From NCBI RefSeq assembly GCF_009828115.1, contig NZ_WTYL01000001.1, forward strand, positions 682,001-746,000: a DNA stretch of 64,000 nt. Reading direction: 5' to 3'. The stretch is from Allopontixanthobacter sediminis (GTDB lineage Bacteria > Pseudomonadota > Alphaproteobacteria > Sphingomonadales > Sphingomonadaceae). The translations under genes were made by a program, and so were the position numbers. The notes under the pieces were generated by a model, which searched no databases, was not told the DNA's origin, and saw nothing but the letters and a program-made list of their open reading frames with translations. This document shows positions 20,613 to 29,876 of the stretch, piece by piece (the stretch's first letter is position 1; each line of letters opens with the position of its first letter).

Positions 20613-20683
20613 GGCGGGAAAGTAACACTTTTGACGCGGCGTGAAACCCTATCTTAACTTAGCTTGCGCTAGATTTATTGGTG

Positions 20684-20992
20684 ATGTTGTATGAAAACGG
20701 CGCTCTCGATGCCAATCTGGCGGCTGCGGCCGGTGATGACGCCGTGCTGATGGCGGAATTGCGCGGTGCGTTTGCGGGCAGCCTGGCCCGCCAGCTCGAC
20801 CTGCTGAAGCGCTCGCGTTGTGACGGGAATTGGGATGTCGCGGCGATGCGCCTCAAGGGGCTTGCGGCCAGTTTTCATGCGGTTGAACTTATCGTTCTAG
20901 CGGACGAAGCCTTGGCCTCCGCCCCCGGAGAGCCGACAGTCATCCGGAAGATGGAAGCATTCCTGTCCGATTTTACCGGTCAACCCGCCTGA
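20684..20992 (+). CDS. HPt-like domain protein lacking the phosphoacceptor histidine
   Basis: This encodes 102 residues, all helical, from ATG 20684; TTG and GTG codons just upstream are alternatives. The segment around residues 52-68, AAMRLKGLAASFHAVELI, matches the core of histidine phosphotransfer domains, whose consensus is AH-x-LKG-xAxxxG. Here the histidine position (residue 55) is Met, and the later Gly is His. The protein should therefore not accept phosphate by the standard route and could instead bind a kinase or receiver domain. It is followed by the nucleotidyltransferase-like fusion and, two genes on, by a histidine kinase that also lacks its His. Fold assignment is inference from this motif. 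Confidence 0.7.
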   Translation: MLYENGALDANLAAAAGDDAVLMAELRGAFAGSLARQLDLLKRSRCDGNWDVAAMRLKGLAASFHAVELIVLADEALASAPGEPTVIRKMEAFLSDFTGQPA

Positions 20993-21070
20993 TCCCACGA
21001 ATTCCGCTTCGGGTTGGCATCGGCGCGGGCGCGCCGTAAAGCCCATGCTCCTCGATTCAGGAGCCTGCGC

Positions 21071-22267
21071 GTGAGGGTTGCCTTACTTTCAACGATGGAA
21101 TCACTGGCTGACGCTGGCGGTGATCCGCGCGCGTTTCTAACGGTTGCGGGGCGAACTGTCGTCCAGCGGCAGCTGGAATGCGCGCTAGCCCTGGGCTGCG
21201 AAAAGATCGCGTGCCACGCGCCGGGTCTCTCGCGCGACCTGATTGACTTGCAGCATCTGGCGGAAAAATCGGGCGCGCAGTTCCAGATCCTCTCCGGCAC
21301 TCGCGCCTTGTCCGGGATGGTCAGGGCGGCGGACGAATTGCTGGTGTTCGCTGACGGCCTGCTGCCCGATTGCACGCTCGCCGAGAGCCTCTTGGGCGGA
21401 CTTACCGCTGTCCTCGTCCTGCCAGCGGAAGAAGGCATCGCGGCCGGGTTCGAGCGCATCGACCGTGACCATGCGTGGGCGGGCCTGTTCATGGTCTATG
21501 GACCGGCGGTGGAGCGGCTCGCCGATTTGCCGCCGGATGCCGATCCGACCGCGAGCCTGCTGCGGATTGCCCTGCAAACCGGGACCCGCACGGTGAGCAT
21601 GCCCGAAGGTACGCTGGCCGATCACCAGTGGGGGTTGGTGCGTTCTGAAGATGAGGCGGCGCGGTATGAGCAAGCGTGGCTCGACCGCCACGTGCGCCCC
21701 GCGCCTTTCTTCGCGCCAGCACTGGCAGCGGCCGACCGGGCGGCGACCGCCTTGATGCGCCGGGCTAACGATGGAAGGGTGAGCGGCAGAGGGATACTCG
21801 GCGGCGCAGCGGTGCTGGCGGGGATAGCAGCGCTTTCAGGCTGGTTCTGGGAGCCGGTGGCGGGACTGGCGCTGCTCGCCGGGGCATATTTTGCCGGGCG
21901 GACCGGCGGCGCGCTGAAGGCGATGGAAGGTGCCGGGAGGCAGGCGGGGGATAGATTTGGCAAGGCCTATGCGGGCTTGGTAGCCGGCATCGACGTGATC
22001 CTTGTTGCGCTGGCGGGGCTTGCCGCGCCTTCCGGCAATTCAACCGGAGTTCTGGCCGCCGCGTCGCTCGTTCTCGTTCTGCGCGTCGGCAGCGCGCTCC
22101 CTATCGGAAATTGGAAAATACTTCTGGCAGACCGATTCCTGCTCGCCGCCATTCTCGCCATCGCGGCCTATTTTGGCAACATAATCTCTGTAACACAGAT
22201 ACTTGCGCTGATTGCCCTGGTAGGAATATTGTTCGAAGTAAGCCGGTCTAAGCTAACGCAGACTTAA
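21071..22267 (+). CDS. Nucleotidyltransferase-like / CDP-alcohol phosphotransferase-like membrane fusion, apparently without catalytic Asp
   Basis: This encodes 398 residues from GTG 21071, chosen because AGGAG lies 8 bases upstream; a TTG at 21014 would add 19 residues. Residues 1-200 look like a degenerate MobA-type nucleotidyltransferase (FLTVAGRTVVQRQLECALAL, then ELLVFADGLLPD). Residues 240-398 contain five or six membrane helices. Residues 276-301 keep the exact spacing of the CDP-alcohol phosphotransferase signature D-x2-DG-x2-AR-x8-G-x3-D-x3-D, but the four Asp are G276, G279, G297 and A301, and AR is KA. The overall layout recalls the IPCT-DIPPS enzymes of phosphoinositol synthesis. 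It would be inactive as such an enzyme; function unknown. Confidence 0.72.
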   Translation: MRVALLSTMESLADAGGDPRAFLTVAGRTVVQRQLECALALGCEKIACHAPGLSRDLIDLQHLAEKSGAQFQILSGTRALSGMVRAADELLVFADGLLPDCTLAESLLGGLTAVLVLPAEEGIAAGFERIDRDHAWAGLFMVYGPAVERLADLPPDADPTASLLRIALQTGTRTVSMPEGTLADHQWGLVRSEDEAARYEQAWLDRHVRPAPFFAPALAAADRAATALMRRANDGRVSGRGILGGAAVLAGIAALSGWFWEPVAGLALLAGAYFAGRTGGALKAMEGAGRQAGDRFGKAYAGLVAGIDVILVALAGLAAPSGNSTGVLAAASLVLVLRVGSALPIGNWKILLADRFLLAAILAIAAYFGNIISVTQILALIALVGILFEVSRSKLTQT

Positions 22268-22292
22268 CCATGTCGGTTTAAGGACAGGGTCC

Positions 22293-23258
22293 ATGATTGA
22301 TCGTCCCGTGTCCCCGCCCGATGAGGCCCCGGTAGAGGCACTGCTCCGCGAGGCGTTGGAGCAGGGCGATGCCGTGCTTGATACCGTCGCCCCGATCCTT
22401 GGCCATTTGCTTGCGAATGACGATGATACGCTCTTTTCCGACGCCATCGTAGCGCGGGTCAGGGGCATAGTCCTGCATATCGCGTGGCAATTGCTCGTGA
22501 AGCAGGGCGAGAGCGCGGGCGCCGAGGATCCCGACGCGTTCGCCCGCGAACACCGCGATGCGCTGGCCGCCAGTTTCGCTGGCTATCCGGCACTGCTGAC
22601 CCATTGCCATGCGCTGGCGGTGGAGTGGGATCTCGCGGTGCGGCTGGAGCAGCTGGGAGCGATAGATCCGGTCCTGTCGCCTTTGCTTCAGGCGCTTGTT
22701 TCGTCCGACGACGAAGACACCGCAGCATCGGCGATGACCGTGTTAGCGTCGCAGGCGCGGTTCATCCAGCACCAACGGCGGATGGAACTGCCGGTCCACG
22801 AACTGCCGGGCGAACTGTTTCACGAAGTGCTGGTGCACTGGCGGAATCACATGGAGGATTTCCAGATGGGATCCGCCGTGGCGGCGGCTGAGCGGCAACT
22901 GCGCGCCTCGTTCGATGAAAGCGGCGGCCGGCTGGGGCTGCTGTCGCGGCTGGTTTCCGGCATCGGCAGCGGGGTGATGGCCGCCCTGTCGATCCATCAT
23001 GCCGGCGCTGCGGCGTTCATTTCGGCATTGGCACTTGCTTCCGATCAGGACCGGGATATTGCCGCACTGTCGACCAACGAAGGGCAGATGGCCCGCCTCG
23101 CGCTGACCTTGCGCGCAGCGGGAATGGAGGCAAAGGCCATCGAAGAGCAGTTTTTCCATATCCATCCCGATGTGACCTTGCCCGACGTGTTCAGCCTGCT
23201 TCGGGCGGAGCGTGCCGCTGCGATCCTCGCTGCCCGCTATCGAGGGACGGCGGGTTAG
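22293..23258 (+). CDS. Conserved-looking helical cytoplasmic protein of unknown function
   Basis: This encodes 321 residues with no signal peptide or membrane helix. It is rich in Ala, Leu and Glu and probably a helical-repeat protein. There is a faint resemblance to DUF2336-type alphaproteobacterial proteins in the paired-helix pattern (LANDDDTLFSDAIVARVRGI, then later SALALASDQDRDIAALSTNE), but I cannot confirm it. It sits 25 bases after the fusion gene and 3 bases before the histidine-kinase-like gene, so it is co-transcribed with both. The upstream spacer contains AGGACAGGGTCC before the ATG, which includes a usable ribosome-binding site. Confidence 0.75.
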   Translation: MIDRPVSPPDEAPVEALLREALEQGDAVLDTVAPILGHLLANDDDTLFSDAIVARVRGIVLHIAWQLLVKQGESAGAEDPDAFAREHRDALAASFAGYPALLTHCHALAVEWDLAVRLEQLGAIDPVLSPLLQALVSSDDEDTAASAMTVLASQARFIQHQRRMELPVHELPGELFHEVLVHWRNHMEDFQMGSAVAAAERQLRASFDESGGRLGLLSRLVSGIGSGVMAALSIHHAGAAAFISALALASDQDRDIAALSTNEGQMARLALTLRAAGMEAKAIEEQFFHIHPDVTLPDVFSLLRAERAAAILAARYRGTAG

Positions 23259-23261
23259 GTT

Positions 23262-24671
23262 GTGAACAAGCCCGGACAACCCTTCATCGCTGAGGCCCGC
23301 AGCGACGCGCATGACAAGCTGGTCGAGGCGCAGGAGCCGCTCGCCCAATTGCAGCACCGCTGCGGGGGTGATGTACCGGGGGTCATAGCCATTCCCGAGC
23401 TGCTGTCGCTGGTGCGCAAGTCGCGCAAATATGGCCTGCGGCTAGCGCGAATGATCCAGGCAATCGACGGCGACGAGCTGGTCAGGGCCTGGGTCGAAGT
23501 CTCGCCCCTCGGCAGCGAAGTTGAGGGCATAGGAGGCGATGAGGGCGGCTGCCTGATCCGTATCGCCAATTGGCAGTCCGCACCGCTGCCGCCCGAAGAC
23601 GCTGCCGAAAACGAGGCCCGTAAGCTTGCGATCGACCGCGCGCTGGCAGAACTCTCTGCCCGGCTGGACCCGCAGCAGCATATCCTGTCGGTAGAAAGCG
23701 TCGCACCGGATCTCGCCGATCTGGCGCGGGCGCTGCGCGGCAGCAAGTCCCAGGCCTGGAGCGATTTCGTCGATTTCCCGGGCCTTGGTTCGATGCCCCC
23801 GGGCGCGGCGACCTTGCACTGGCGGCTGCTCGACGGCGCCGAATGTGTGGTCGAAGGGTCGGATCGCCGATGGAATGTGACCTTGCTCCCGCTCGGAAAA
23901 CCGGAAGTCGCGAGCGCGGGTTTCGAGCTCTACCTTACCGCGCAAGCACCCTATTCACCGCCGCCAGCCGTGGCCGCAATACCGCGGGAGCTTTCCATTG
24001 GCAGTTCGATCGGGCGCGAACTTTCGCCGGTGCTCCGTCAGCCGATCGCACGGATCATCGCCAATGCGGAAACTATCCGCACGCGGCTCGCCGGTCCGCT
24101 TGCGGAAGAATACAGCGCCTATGCTGCCGATATCGCGTCCGCCGGGCAGCATCTTCTGGCGCTGATCGACGATCTTTCCGACCTCGAGATAGTTGAGTCG
24201 GATCAGTTCACCACCGCTCCGGACCAGATCGATCTGGCTGATGTGGCGCAGCGCGCCGTCGGAATCCTCGGCGTGCGGGCGAAAGAGCGCGAGATCGAAT
24301 TGGTAGCGCCCGGAAAGGACGAGGGCCTGATCGCGACTGCGGAGTTTCGCCGGGTCCTCCAGATACTGCTCAATCTGGTGGGTAATGCAGTCCGCTATTC
24401 GGAGCCGGGTTCGCAGGTCCGGATCGAACTCGCACACGCCGACGAGCGCATCCTGGTGACCGTCGCCGATGATGGGCCGGGCCTGACTCCCGAACAGCAG
24501 GCGGTAGTGTTCGAAAAATTCGAGCGGCTTGGCCGGACGGGTGACGGCGGGTCAGGGCTGGGCCTTTATATCTCGCGGCGAATTGCCCGCGCGATGGGCG
24601 GCGACCTGACGGTGGAGAGCACCGCCGGCGAAGGCGCCCGCTTTATCCTGGAATTGCCGGGCGCCGCTTGA
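23262..24671 (+). CDS. Soluble histidine-kinase-like protein lacking the phosphoacceptor histidine
   Basis: This encodes 469 residues from GTG 23262, with no membrane segment. Residues 1-240 form an unassigned sensory-like region. Residues 247-310 align with a HisKA dimerisation domain of the alphaproteobacterial type (AEEYSAYAADIASAGQHLLALIDDLSDL). Where the H-box reads SHELRTPL, this protein has SPVLRQPI, with Pro256 at the His position. The ATPase domain is intact: N-box NLVGNAVRYS (371-380), G1 DDGPGLTP (403-410), FEKFERLG and G2 GGSGLGLYIS (429-438). It may bind or hydrolyse ATP, or regulate another kinase, without autophosphorylation on the usual His. A hairpin at the stop codon ends the operon. 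Confidence 0.88.
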   Translation: MNKPGQPFIAEARSDAHDKLVEAQEPLAQLQHRCGGDVPGVIAIPELLSLVRKSRKYGLRLARMIQAIDGDELVRAWVEVSPLGSEVEGIGGDEGGCLIRIANWQSAPLPPEDAAENEARKLAIDRALAELSARLDPQQHILSVESVAPDLADLARALRGSKSQAWSDFVDFPGLGSMPPGAATLHWRLLDGAECVVEGSDRRWNVTLLPLGKPEVASAGFELYLTAQAPYSPPPAVAAIPRELSIGSSIGRELSPVLRQPIARIIANAETIRTRLAGPLAEEYSAYAADIASAGQHLLALIDDLSDLEIVESDQFTTAPDQIDLADVAQRAVGILGVRAKEREIELVAPGKDEGLIATAEFRRVLQILLNLVGNAVRYSEPGSQVRIELAHADERILVTVADDGPGLTPEQQAVVFEKFERLGRTGDGGSGLGLYISRRIARAMGGDLTVESTAGEGARFILELPGAA

Positions 24672-24685
24672 ATACGGCACCCGGC
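24656..24685. terminator. Hairpin terminator between the kinase-like gene and gltA (convergent)
   Basis: Arms GCCGGGCGCCG (24656-24666) and CGGCACCCGGC (24675-24685) pair with one C-A mismatch around an 8-base loop. The left arm overlaps the last codons of the plus-strand gene and the structure precedes the end of minus-strand gltA, so it could serve both. Confidence 0.55.
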
Positions 24686-24692
24686 GCAATTC

Positions 24693-25985
24693 TCAGCGCT
24701 GTTCGACCGGGATGTAATCGCGTTCGGTCGGACCGGTGTACAGCTGGCGAGGGCGGCCGATTTTCTGGCCGGGATCCGAAATCATCTCGTTCCACTGCGC
24801 CACCCAGCCAACCGTGCGGGCGAGGGCGAACAAGGCGGTGAACATGGTGGTCGGGAAGCCGATCGCCGACAGGATCACGCCGGAATAGAAATCGACGTTG
24901 GGGAACAGCTTCTTTTCGACGAAATACGGGTCGTTCAGCGCCATTTCCTCGAGCCGCAGGGCGGTCTCGAACACCGGATCGGTGACCTTGAGTGCGTCGA
25001 AAACCTCGCGCACGGTCTTCTGCATCACCGTCGCGCGCGGATCGTAATTCTTGTACACGCGGTGGCCGAAACCCATCAGGCGGAACGGATCGTTCTTGTC
25101 CTTGGCCCGCTCGATGTAATGCGGAATCCGGTCCGGCGTACCGATTTCGCGCAGCATGTTGAGCGCAGCTTCGTTGGCGCCGCCATGTGCGGGTCCCCAC
25201 AGGCACGCGATCCCCGCCGCGACACACGCAAACGGGTTTGCACCCGAAGAACCGGCAAGGCGCACAGTCGAGGTCGAAGCGTTCTGTTCGTGGTCGGCGT
25301 GGAGGATGAAGATCCGGTCCATCGCCTTTTCCACCGCCGGGATTACTTCGTATTCCTCGGCCGGAACCCCGAAGGTCATGCGCAGGAAATTGCCGGTGTA
25401 GGACAGCGAGTTGTCCGGATGCATGAAAGGCTGGCCGATGGAATATTTATACGCGTTGGCCGCGATTGTCGGCATCTTGGCGATCAGGCGGTGCGAGGAA
25501 ATCTTCCGGTGGTCGGGATCGGCGATATCGGTGCTGTCGTGATAGAACGCGGACAGCGCGCCAACCACACCGCACATGATCGCCATCGGGTGCGCATCGC
25601 GGCGGAAGCCCTGGTAGAACTGGCGCAGCTGGTCATGCAGCATGGTGTGCCGCGTGATCGTGTAGGTGAAATCGTCCAGCTCGTCCTTGGTCGGAAGCTC
25701 GCCGTTCAGGAGCAGGTGGCTGACTTCCATGAAGCTGGAATGTTCTGCCAGTTGGCCGATGGGATAACCGCGGTGCAGCAAGACGCCTTCTTCGCCGTCA
25801 ATGAAGGTCAGCGCGCTTTCACACGATGCGGTGGAGGTGAAACCCGGATCGAAGGTAAAGGCGCCGGTCTGGGCGTAGAGTTTGCGGATATCGACCACAT
25901 CGGGGCCGGTGCTTCCCTCCAGAACGGGGAAATCCAGGGATTTTCCGCCGATTTCCAGTTTCGCCTGTTTGTCCGACAATTTCAT
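24693..25985 (-). CDS. gltA: Citrate synthase (type II)
   Basis: This condenses acetyl-CoA and oxaloacetate to citrate at the entry of the TCA cycle; 430 residues, the usual length of the hexameric Gram-negative enzyme. Catalytic residues are visible: the first His in [15 protein letters not shown] (near 208), the second in [16 protein letters not shown] (near 253), then [13 protein letters not shown] (near 290) and [14 protein letters not shown] (near 328). The N-terminal extension ([20 protein letters not shown]) is normal for alphaproteobacteria. gltX lies 13 bases upstream in the same direction, so the two may be co-transcribed. Confidence 0.98.
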   Translation of the reverse strand: MKLSDKQAKLEIGGKSLDFPVLEGSTGPDVVDIRKLYAQTGAFTFDPGFTSTASCESALTFIDGEEGVLLHRGYPIGQLAEHSSFMEVSHLLLNGELPTKDELDDFTYTITRHTMLHDQLRQFYQGFRRDAHPMAIMCGVVGALSAFYHDSTDIADPDHRKISSHRLIAKMPTIAANAYKYSIGQPFMHPDNSLSYTGNFLRMTFGVPAEEYEVIPAVEKAMDRIFILHADHEQNASTSTVRLAGSSGANPFACVAAGIACLWGPAHGGANEAALNMLREIGTPDRIPHYIERAKDKNDPFRLMGFGHRVYKNYDPRATVMQKTVREVFDALKVTDPVFETALRLEEMALNDPYFVEKKLFPNVDFYSGVILSAIGFPTTMFTALFALARTVGWVAQWNEMISDPGQKIGRPRQLYTGPTERDYIPVEQR

Positions 25986-25998
25986 TCTCCTTCAGATT

Positions 25999-27426
25999 TT
26001 ATGTTGCGGCCCGGGGTGCGGCCTGCGCGTCAATCCGCGCAAGAGCCTCCTCCCGGCCAAGCAGGACCAGCACATCGAAAATTCCGGGCGATGTCGTCGT
26101 CCCCGTCAGCGCAGCACGCATCGGCTGCGCGAGCTTGCCGAGACCCAATCCCTGTTCCTCGGCCATTTGCTTGAGATTGGCCTCCAGGGCCTCGATTGTC
26201 CAGTCATTTTCAGCGGCCAGACGCGCGGAAATCTGCGCCAGAAGCGCTCGCGATTCGTCGTTCAGCAGCGCTGCGGCCTTGTCCGTCATCTCCAGCGGCC
26301 GGGTAGCGAACAGGAATGCCGCACCCTCCGCAAGTTCGATGATCGAGCGCGCCCGGGTTTTCAGCACCGGCATCGCCTCGGTCAGCAGCGCGATGTTCGC
26401 AGAAGGGCCGATCCTCGCCGCAACCAGCTCCGCCAGCCGTGCGTCATCCGCCTCGCGGATGTAATGCCCGTTCAGGTTGTCGAGCTTCTTGATGTCGAAC
26501 CGCGACGGGCTCTTGCCGACACCGCCGAGGTCGAAGAGTTCAATCGCTTCATCGCGCGTGATTTCCTCGCGGTCGCCGTGGCCCCAGCCCAGCCGGAGCA
26601 GGTAATTGAACATCGCTTCGGGCAGGATGCCCATGTCGTCGCGGTAATTTTCGACGCCGAGCGCGCCGTGCCGCTTGGACAGCTTTGCCCCGTCGGAACC
26701 GTGGATCAGCGGAATATGCGCGTAGATCGGATCGGGCCAGCCGCCTTCGATCGCGTCCATCGCGCGCAGCACCGGAAGCTGGCGGAACGCGTTGTTCAGG
26801 TGGTCGTCCCCGCGGATGATATGGGTCACACCCATATCGTGGTCGTCCACCACCACGGCGAGCATGTAGGTCGGCGTACCGTCCGCGCGCAGCAGGATGT
26901 AATCGTCCACTTCCTCGTTCCGCACGGTCACAGGCCCTTGGACAAGGTCTTCGATCGTAGTCTCACCCGTCGCGGGTGTTTTCAGGCGGACGACATAAGG
27001 GGCACCTTCGGGAGCATCGGCGGGATCCCGATCGCGCCACCGGCCGTCGTACCTAAGCGGTTGCTTCGCTGCGCGCTGGGCGGCGCGCATTTCCTCCAGT
27101 TCCTCGGTCGTGGCGTAGCAGCGATAGGCATGCCCATGCGCCAGCAAGGTGTGGGCGACTTCGGCATGGCGTGCGGCGCGTTCGGATTGGAGCACCGGCT
27201 CCTCGTCGTAATCCAGCCCGAGCCACGACAAACCGTCGAAAATCGCATCGATCGCGTCCTGGTTCGACCGCTTCTGGTCGGTATCCTCGATCCGGAGCAG
27301 GGCTTTTCCGCCGTGATGGCGGGCGAACAGCCAGTTGAACAAGGCGGTGCGGGCGCCGCCGATATGCAGGAAACCCGTCGGTGAAGGGGCAAAGCGCGTG
27401 ACAACCGTGTCGCTAGTGCTTGCCAT
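25999..27426 (-). CDS. gltX: Glutamate--tRNA ligase
   Basis: This is a class I aminoacyl-tRNA synthetase charging tRNA-Glu, 475 residues. The HIGH-type motif is [20 protein letters not shown] near residue 14 and the KMSKS-type motif is [14 protein letters not shown] near residue 241. The C-terminal anticodon-binding helices are present, so this is a full GluRS and not the short GluQ form. Alphaproteobacteria often have two GltX copies; only one is seen here. It starts at ATG 27426, 27 bases from the divergent ComEC-like gene. Confidence 0.96.
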   Translation of the reverse strand: MASTSDTVVTRFAPSPTGFLHIGGARTALFNWLFARHHGGKALLRIEDTDQKRSNQDAIDAIFDGLSWLGLDYDEEPVLQSERAARHAEVAHTLLAHGHAYRCYATTEELEEMRAAQRAAKQPLRYDGRWRDRDPADAPEGAPYVVRLKTPATGETTIEDLVQGPVTVRNEEVDDYILLRADGTPTYMLAVVVDDHDMGVTHIIRGDDHLNNAFRQLPVLRAMDAIEGGWPDPIYAHIPLIHGSDGAKLSKRHGALGVENYRDDMGILPEAMFNYLLRLGWGHGDREEITRDEAIELFDLGGVGKSPSRFDIKKLDNLNGHYIREADDARLAELVAARIGPSANIALLTEAMPVLKTRARSIIELAEGAAFLFATRPLEMTDKAAALLNDESRALLAQISARLAAENDWTIEALEANLKQMAEEQGLGLGKLAQPMRAALTGTTTSPGIFDVLVLLGREEALARIDAQAAPRAAT

Positions 27427-27453
27427 CCCGTTGCGTTTCCTTCCAATGGTTTA

Positions 27454-29673
27454 ATGGGCCGCCCGATCATTCCTGAGATACCCATGGGGGGCGGGCCGCC
27501 AGTCGATGATGTTGCAGTGCAGCGCACTTGGCGTAGCCGGGCCGACTTGTCCAGTATTAGCGGCATTTTCGACCGATTTCTGGGTACCGCCGGGTTCGAC
27601 CGCGGACCATGGCTGACGGTGTTTTTCGCCGCGGGGATCGGATCATGGTTTGTCCTCGGCCACCCGTGGCAATGGAGCGCGGCGATCGGCGCGGCCATAC
27701 TCGCCGTGATTGCCGCTACGGCACTATGGCGCGGGCGGGACGACCGCGCCGAACTACGCTTGGCGGTGACTGCGGCTGCGCTGGTTTTTGCCGCCGGCCT
27801 TGCGGTCGTCTGGGCGCGTTCGGAACTGGTCGGCGCGGAACCGATGGACCGCCCGCAGGTCATACGCATCGAAGCGCGGGTGCTGGGGCGTGAGGAACAG
27901 CCGGCGCAGGAACGGGTGCGGCTGATACTCGCCATGCGCGATGCCGGAACCGGGACTGCCCAGAAAATCCGCGTGAACGTCCCGCAGACGGGGGACGGCA
28001 ACCTGATCGGTCCGGAAATCGGCGAGGGGGCAGTGATCCGCCTGCGCGTCCGCCTGATGCCGCCGGCTCCGCCGATGTTGCCCGGCGGGTATAATTTCGC
28101 CCGCAGCGCATGGTTCCAGGGCTACGCCGCGACCGGATCCGCGATGGGCGACATCGAGGTGATCGAGCCCGCATTGACCGGCGGCAGCATAGCCAAGTTG
28201 CAGCGCCGGTTGGCAAGCCATGTCCGTGCGCAACTGGGCGGGTCGCCGGGGTCGATCGCGGCGGCCTTCGCCAGCGGGGACCGGGGCGGGATCTCCGAAG
28301 CGGACGAGGAGGCCATGCGCGATTCCGGCCTCACTCACCTGCTGTCGATCAGCGGCTTGCACGTCAGTGCGGTCATCGCCGCGGCGTACCTGCTGGCAAT
28401 CCGGCTTCTGGCCCTGTGGCCGTGGCTGACCCTGCGGGTGCGCCTGCCGGTTCTGGCCGCCGGGATCGGGGCGCTGGCGGGCGTCGGTTATACGTTGCTG
28501 ACCGGGTCCGAGGTCCCAACCGTGCGCAGCTGTGTCGGCGCGGTGCTGGTGCTGATTGCGCTGGCGCTCGGGCGCGAGCCACTGTCGCTGAGGATGGTTG
28601 CGACCGCAGCGCTGTTCGTACTGCTGCTGTGGCCGGAATCGCTGATCGGGCCGAGCTTCCAGATGAGCTTCGCCGCCGTGCTGGCGATCGTCGCGCTGCA
28701 CAATTGTGCGCCGGTGCGCGGCTTTCTCGCCCCGAGGGAGGAAAGCTGGCTGTCCCGCATGGGCCGCCGCACTATTATGCTGCTGGTGACCGGCATGGTG
28801 ATCGAGATTGCCCTGATGCCGATCGTGATGTTCCATTTCCACCGGGCGGGCGTTTACGGCGCCTTTGCCAATGTCATCGCGATCCCGCTGGTCCCGTTTC
28901 TGTCCATGCCGCTGATCGCGCTCGCGCTGGCCATGGACAGCGTGGGGCTTGGCGCCCCCGCATGGTGGCTGGCGGGCAAATCGCTCGAGATGCTGCTGGC
29001 GATAGCGCACTGGACCGCCGACCGGCCCGGCGCGGTCAAGTTGCTTCCGGAAATGGGCGGCGCGCTGTTCGCCCTGTTCCTGACAGGCGGCCTGTGGCTC
29101 GCGCTGTGGACTGGCAAGGTCCGTTTGCTGGGATTGGCGCCCGCCGCGGTGGCCGCGGTTCTGATGGCGCTGAAGCCGGCACCCGATCTGCTCATTTCGG
29201 GCGATGGGCGTCACGTCGGGATCGCGGGGGAGGGCAACGCGCTGCTCGTTCTGCGTGACAGCCGAAGCAGCTTTGCAAGCGATAATTTGCTGGAAATGGC
29301 CGGAATGGGCGGCGCTCCCGTACCGCTGACCGAATGGCCGGGCGCGGAGTGCAGCCGGGAATTCTGTGTGGTGACGCTGTCCCGCGGCGGGCGCCTGTGG
29401 CACGTGCTGATGGCCCGGGGCCGCGACATGGTCGATGAACGCGCCCTCGCGGCGGCGTGTGACCGGTCGGACATCGTGATTGCCGACCGGTATCTGCCGT
29501 CCAGTTGCCGCCCGCGCTGGCTCAAGGCCGACCGGAACCTGTTGAGCCAAACCGGCGGGCTGACGATTTACCTGGAAGATGAGCGGTTCGAAACCGTCGC
29601 GGAAAGCCAGGGCGAACATGGTTGGTGGCAGCCCGCACCGGAGCGTTCCGCGAGGTTTGGCCCAAAGACATGA
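27454..29673 (+). CDS. ComEC/Rec2-family membrane protein
   Basis: This encodes 739 residues; an in-frame ATG at 27484 is an alternative start. ComEC proteins form the inner-membrane channel for DNA uptake, though many bacteria carry them without known competence. The N-terminal membrane pair and OB-like domain (DUF4131 type) span about 45-240. The competence core has its hallmark at about residues 270-310 (FASGDRGGISEADEEAMRDS, then GLTHLLSISGLHVSAV). About ten membrane helices follow to residue 575. The last 160 residues resemble a degenerate beta-lactamase-like tail without the HxHxDH metal motif. Sphingomonads commonly place comEC near lexA and gltX, as here. Confidence 0.88.
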   Translation: MGRPIIPEIPMGGGPPVDDVAVQRTWRSRADLSSISGIFDRFLGTAGFDRGPWLTVFFAAGIGSWFVLGHPWQWSAAIGAAILAVIAATALWRGRDDRAELRLAVTAAALVFAAGLAVVWARSELVGAEPMDRPQVIRIEARVLGREEQPAQERVRLILAMRDAGTGTAQKIRVNVPQTGDGNLIGPEIGEGAVIRLRVRLMPPAPPMLPGGYNFARSAWFQGYAATGSAMGDIEVIEPALTGGSIAKLQRRLASHVRAQLGGSPGSIAAAFASGDRGGISEADEEAMRDSGLTHLLSISGLHVSAVIAAAYLLAIRLLALWPWLTLRVRLPVLAAGIGALAGVGYTLLTGSEVPTVRSCVGAVLVLIALALGREPLSLRMVATAALFVLLLWPESLIGPSFQMSFAAVLAIVALHNCAPVRGFLAPREESWLSRMGRRTIMLLVTGMVIEIALMPIVMFHFHRAGVYGAFANVIAIPLVPFLSMPLIALALAMDSVGLGAPAWWLAGKSLEMLLAIAHWTADRPGAVKLLPEMGGALFALFLTGGLWLALWTGKVRLLGLAPAAVAAVLMALKPAPDLLISGDGRHVGIAGEGNALLVLRDSRSSFASDNLLEMAGMGGAPVPLTEWPGAECSREFCVVTLSRGGRLWHVLMARGRDMVDERALAAACDRSDIVIADRYLPSSCRPRWLKADRNLLSQTGGLTIYLEDERFETVAESQGEHGWWQPAPERSARFGPKT

Positions 29674-29876
29674 CGGGGGCGGGCCTCTCTGATTGTTGTC
29701 TGCTTATGCTGCAGCGGCAAAGTTCCCACCGCCCGCTTGTATGGCGGTCAGATCGGCCACCGTCTTTTGAATAAAAAATTGCATGGTTTCTGCGCGATTT
29801 CCGAACTGAGCCGCCGCACCGATACCTCGGTCTTAATTATGTTGTATTATCAGCCAGTTTTCGTAATTATTCTACG

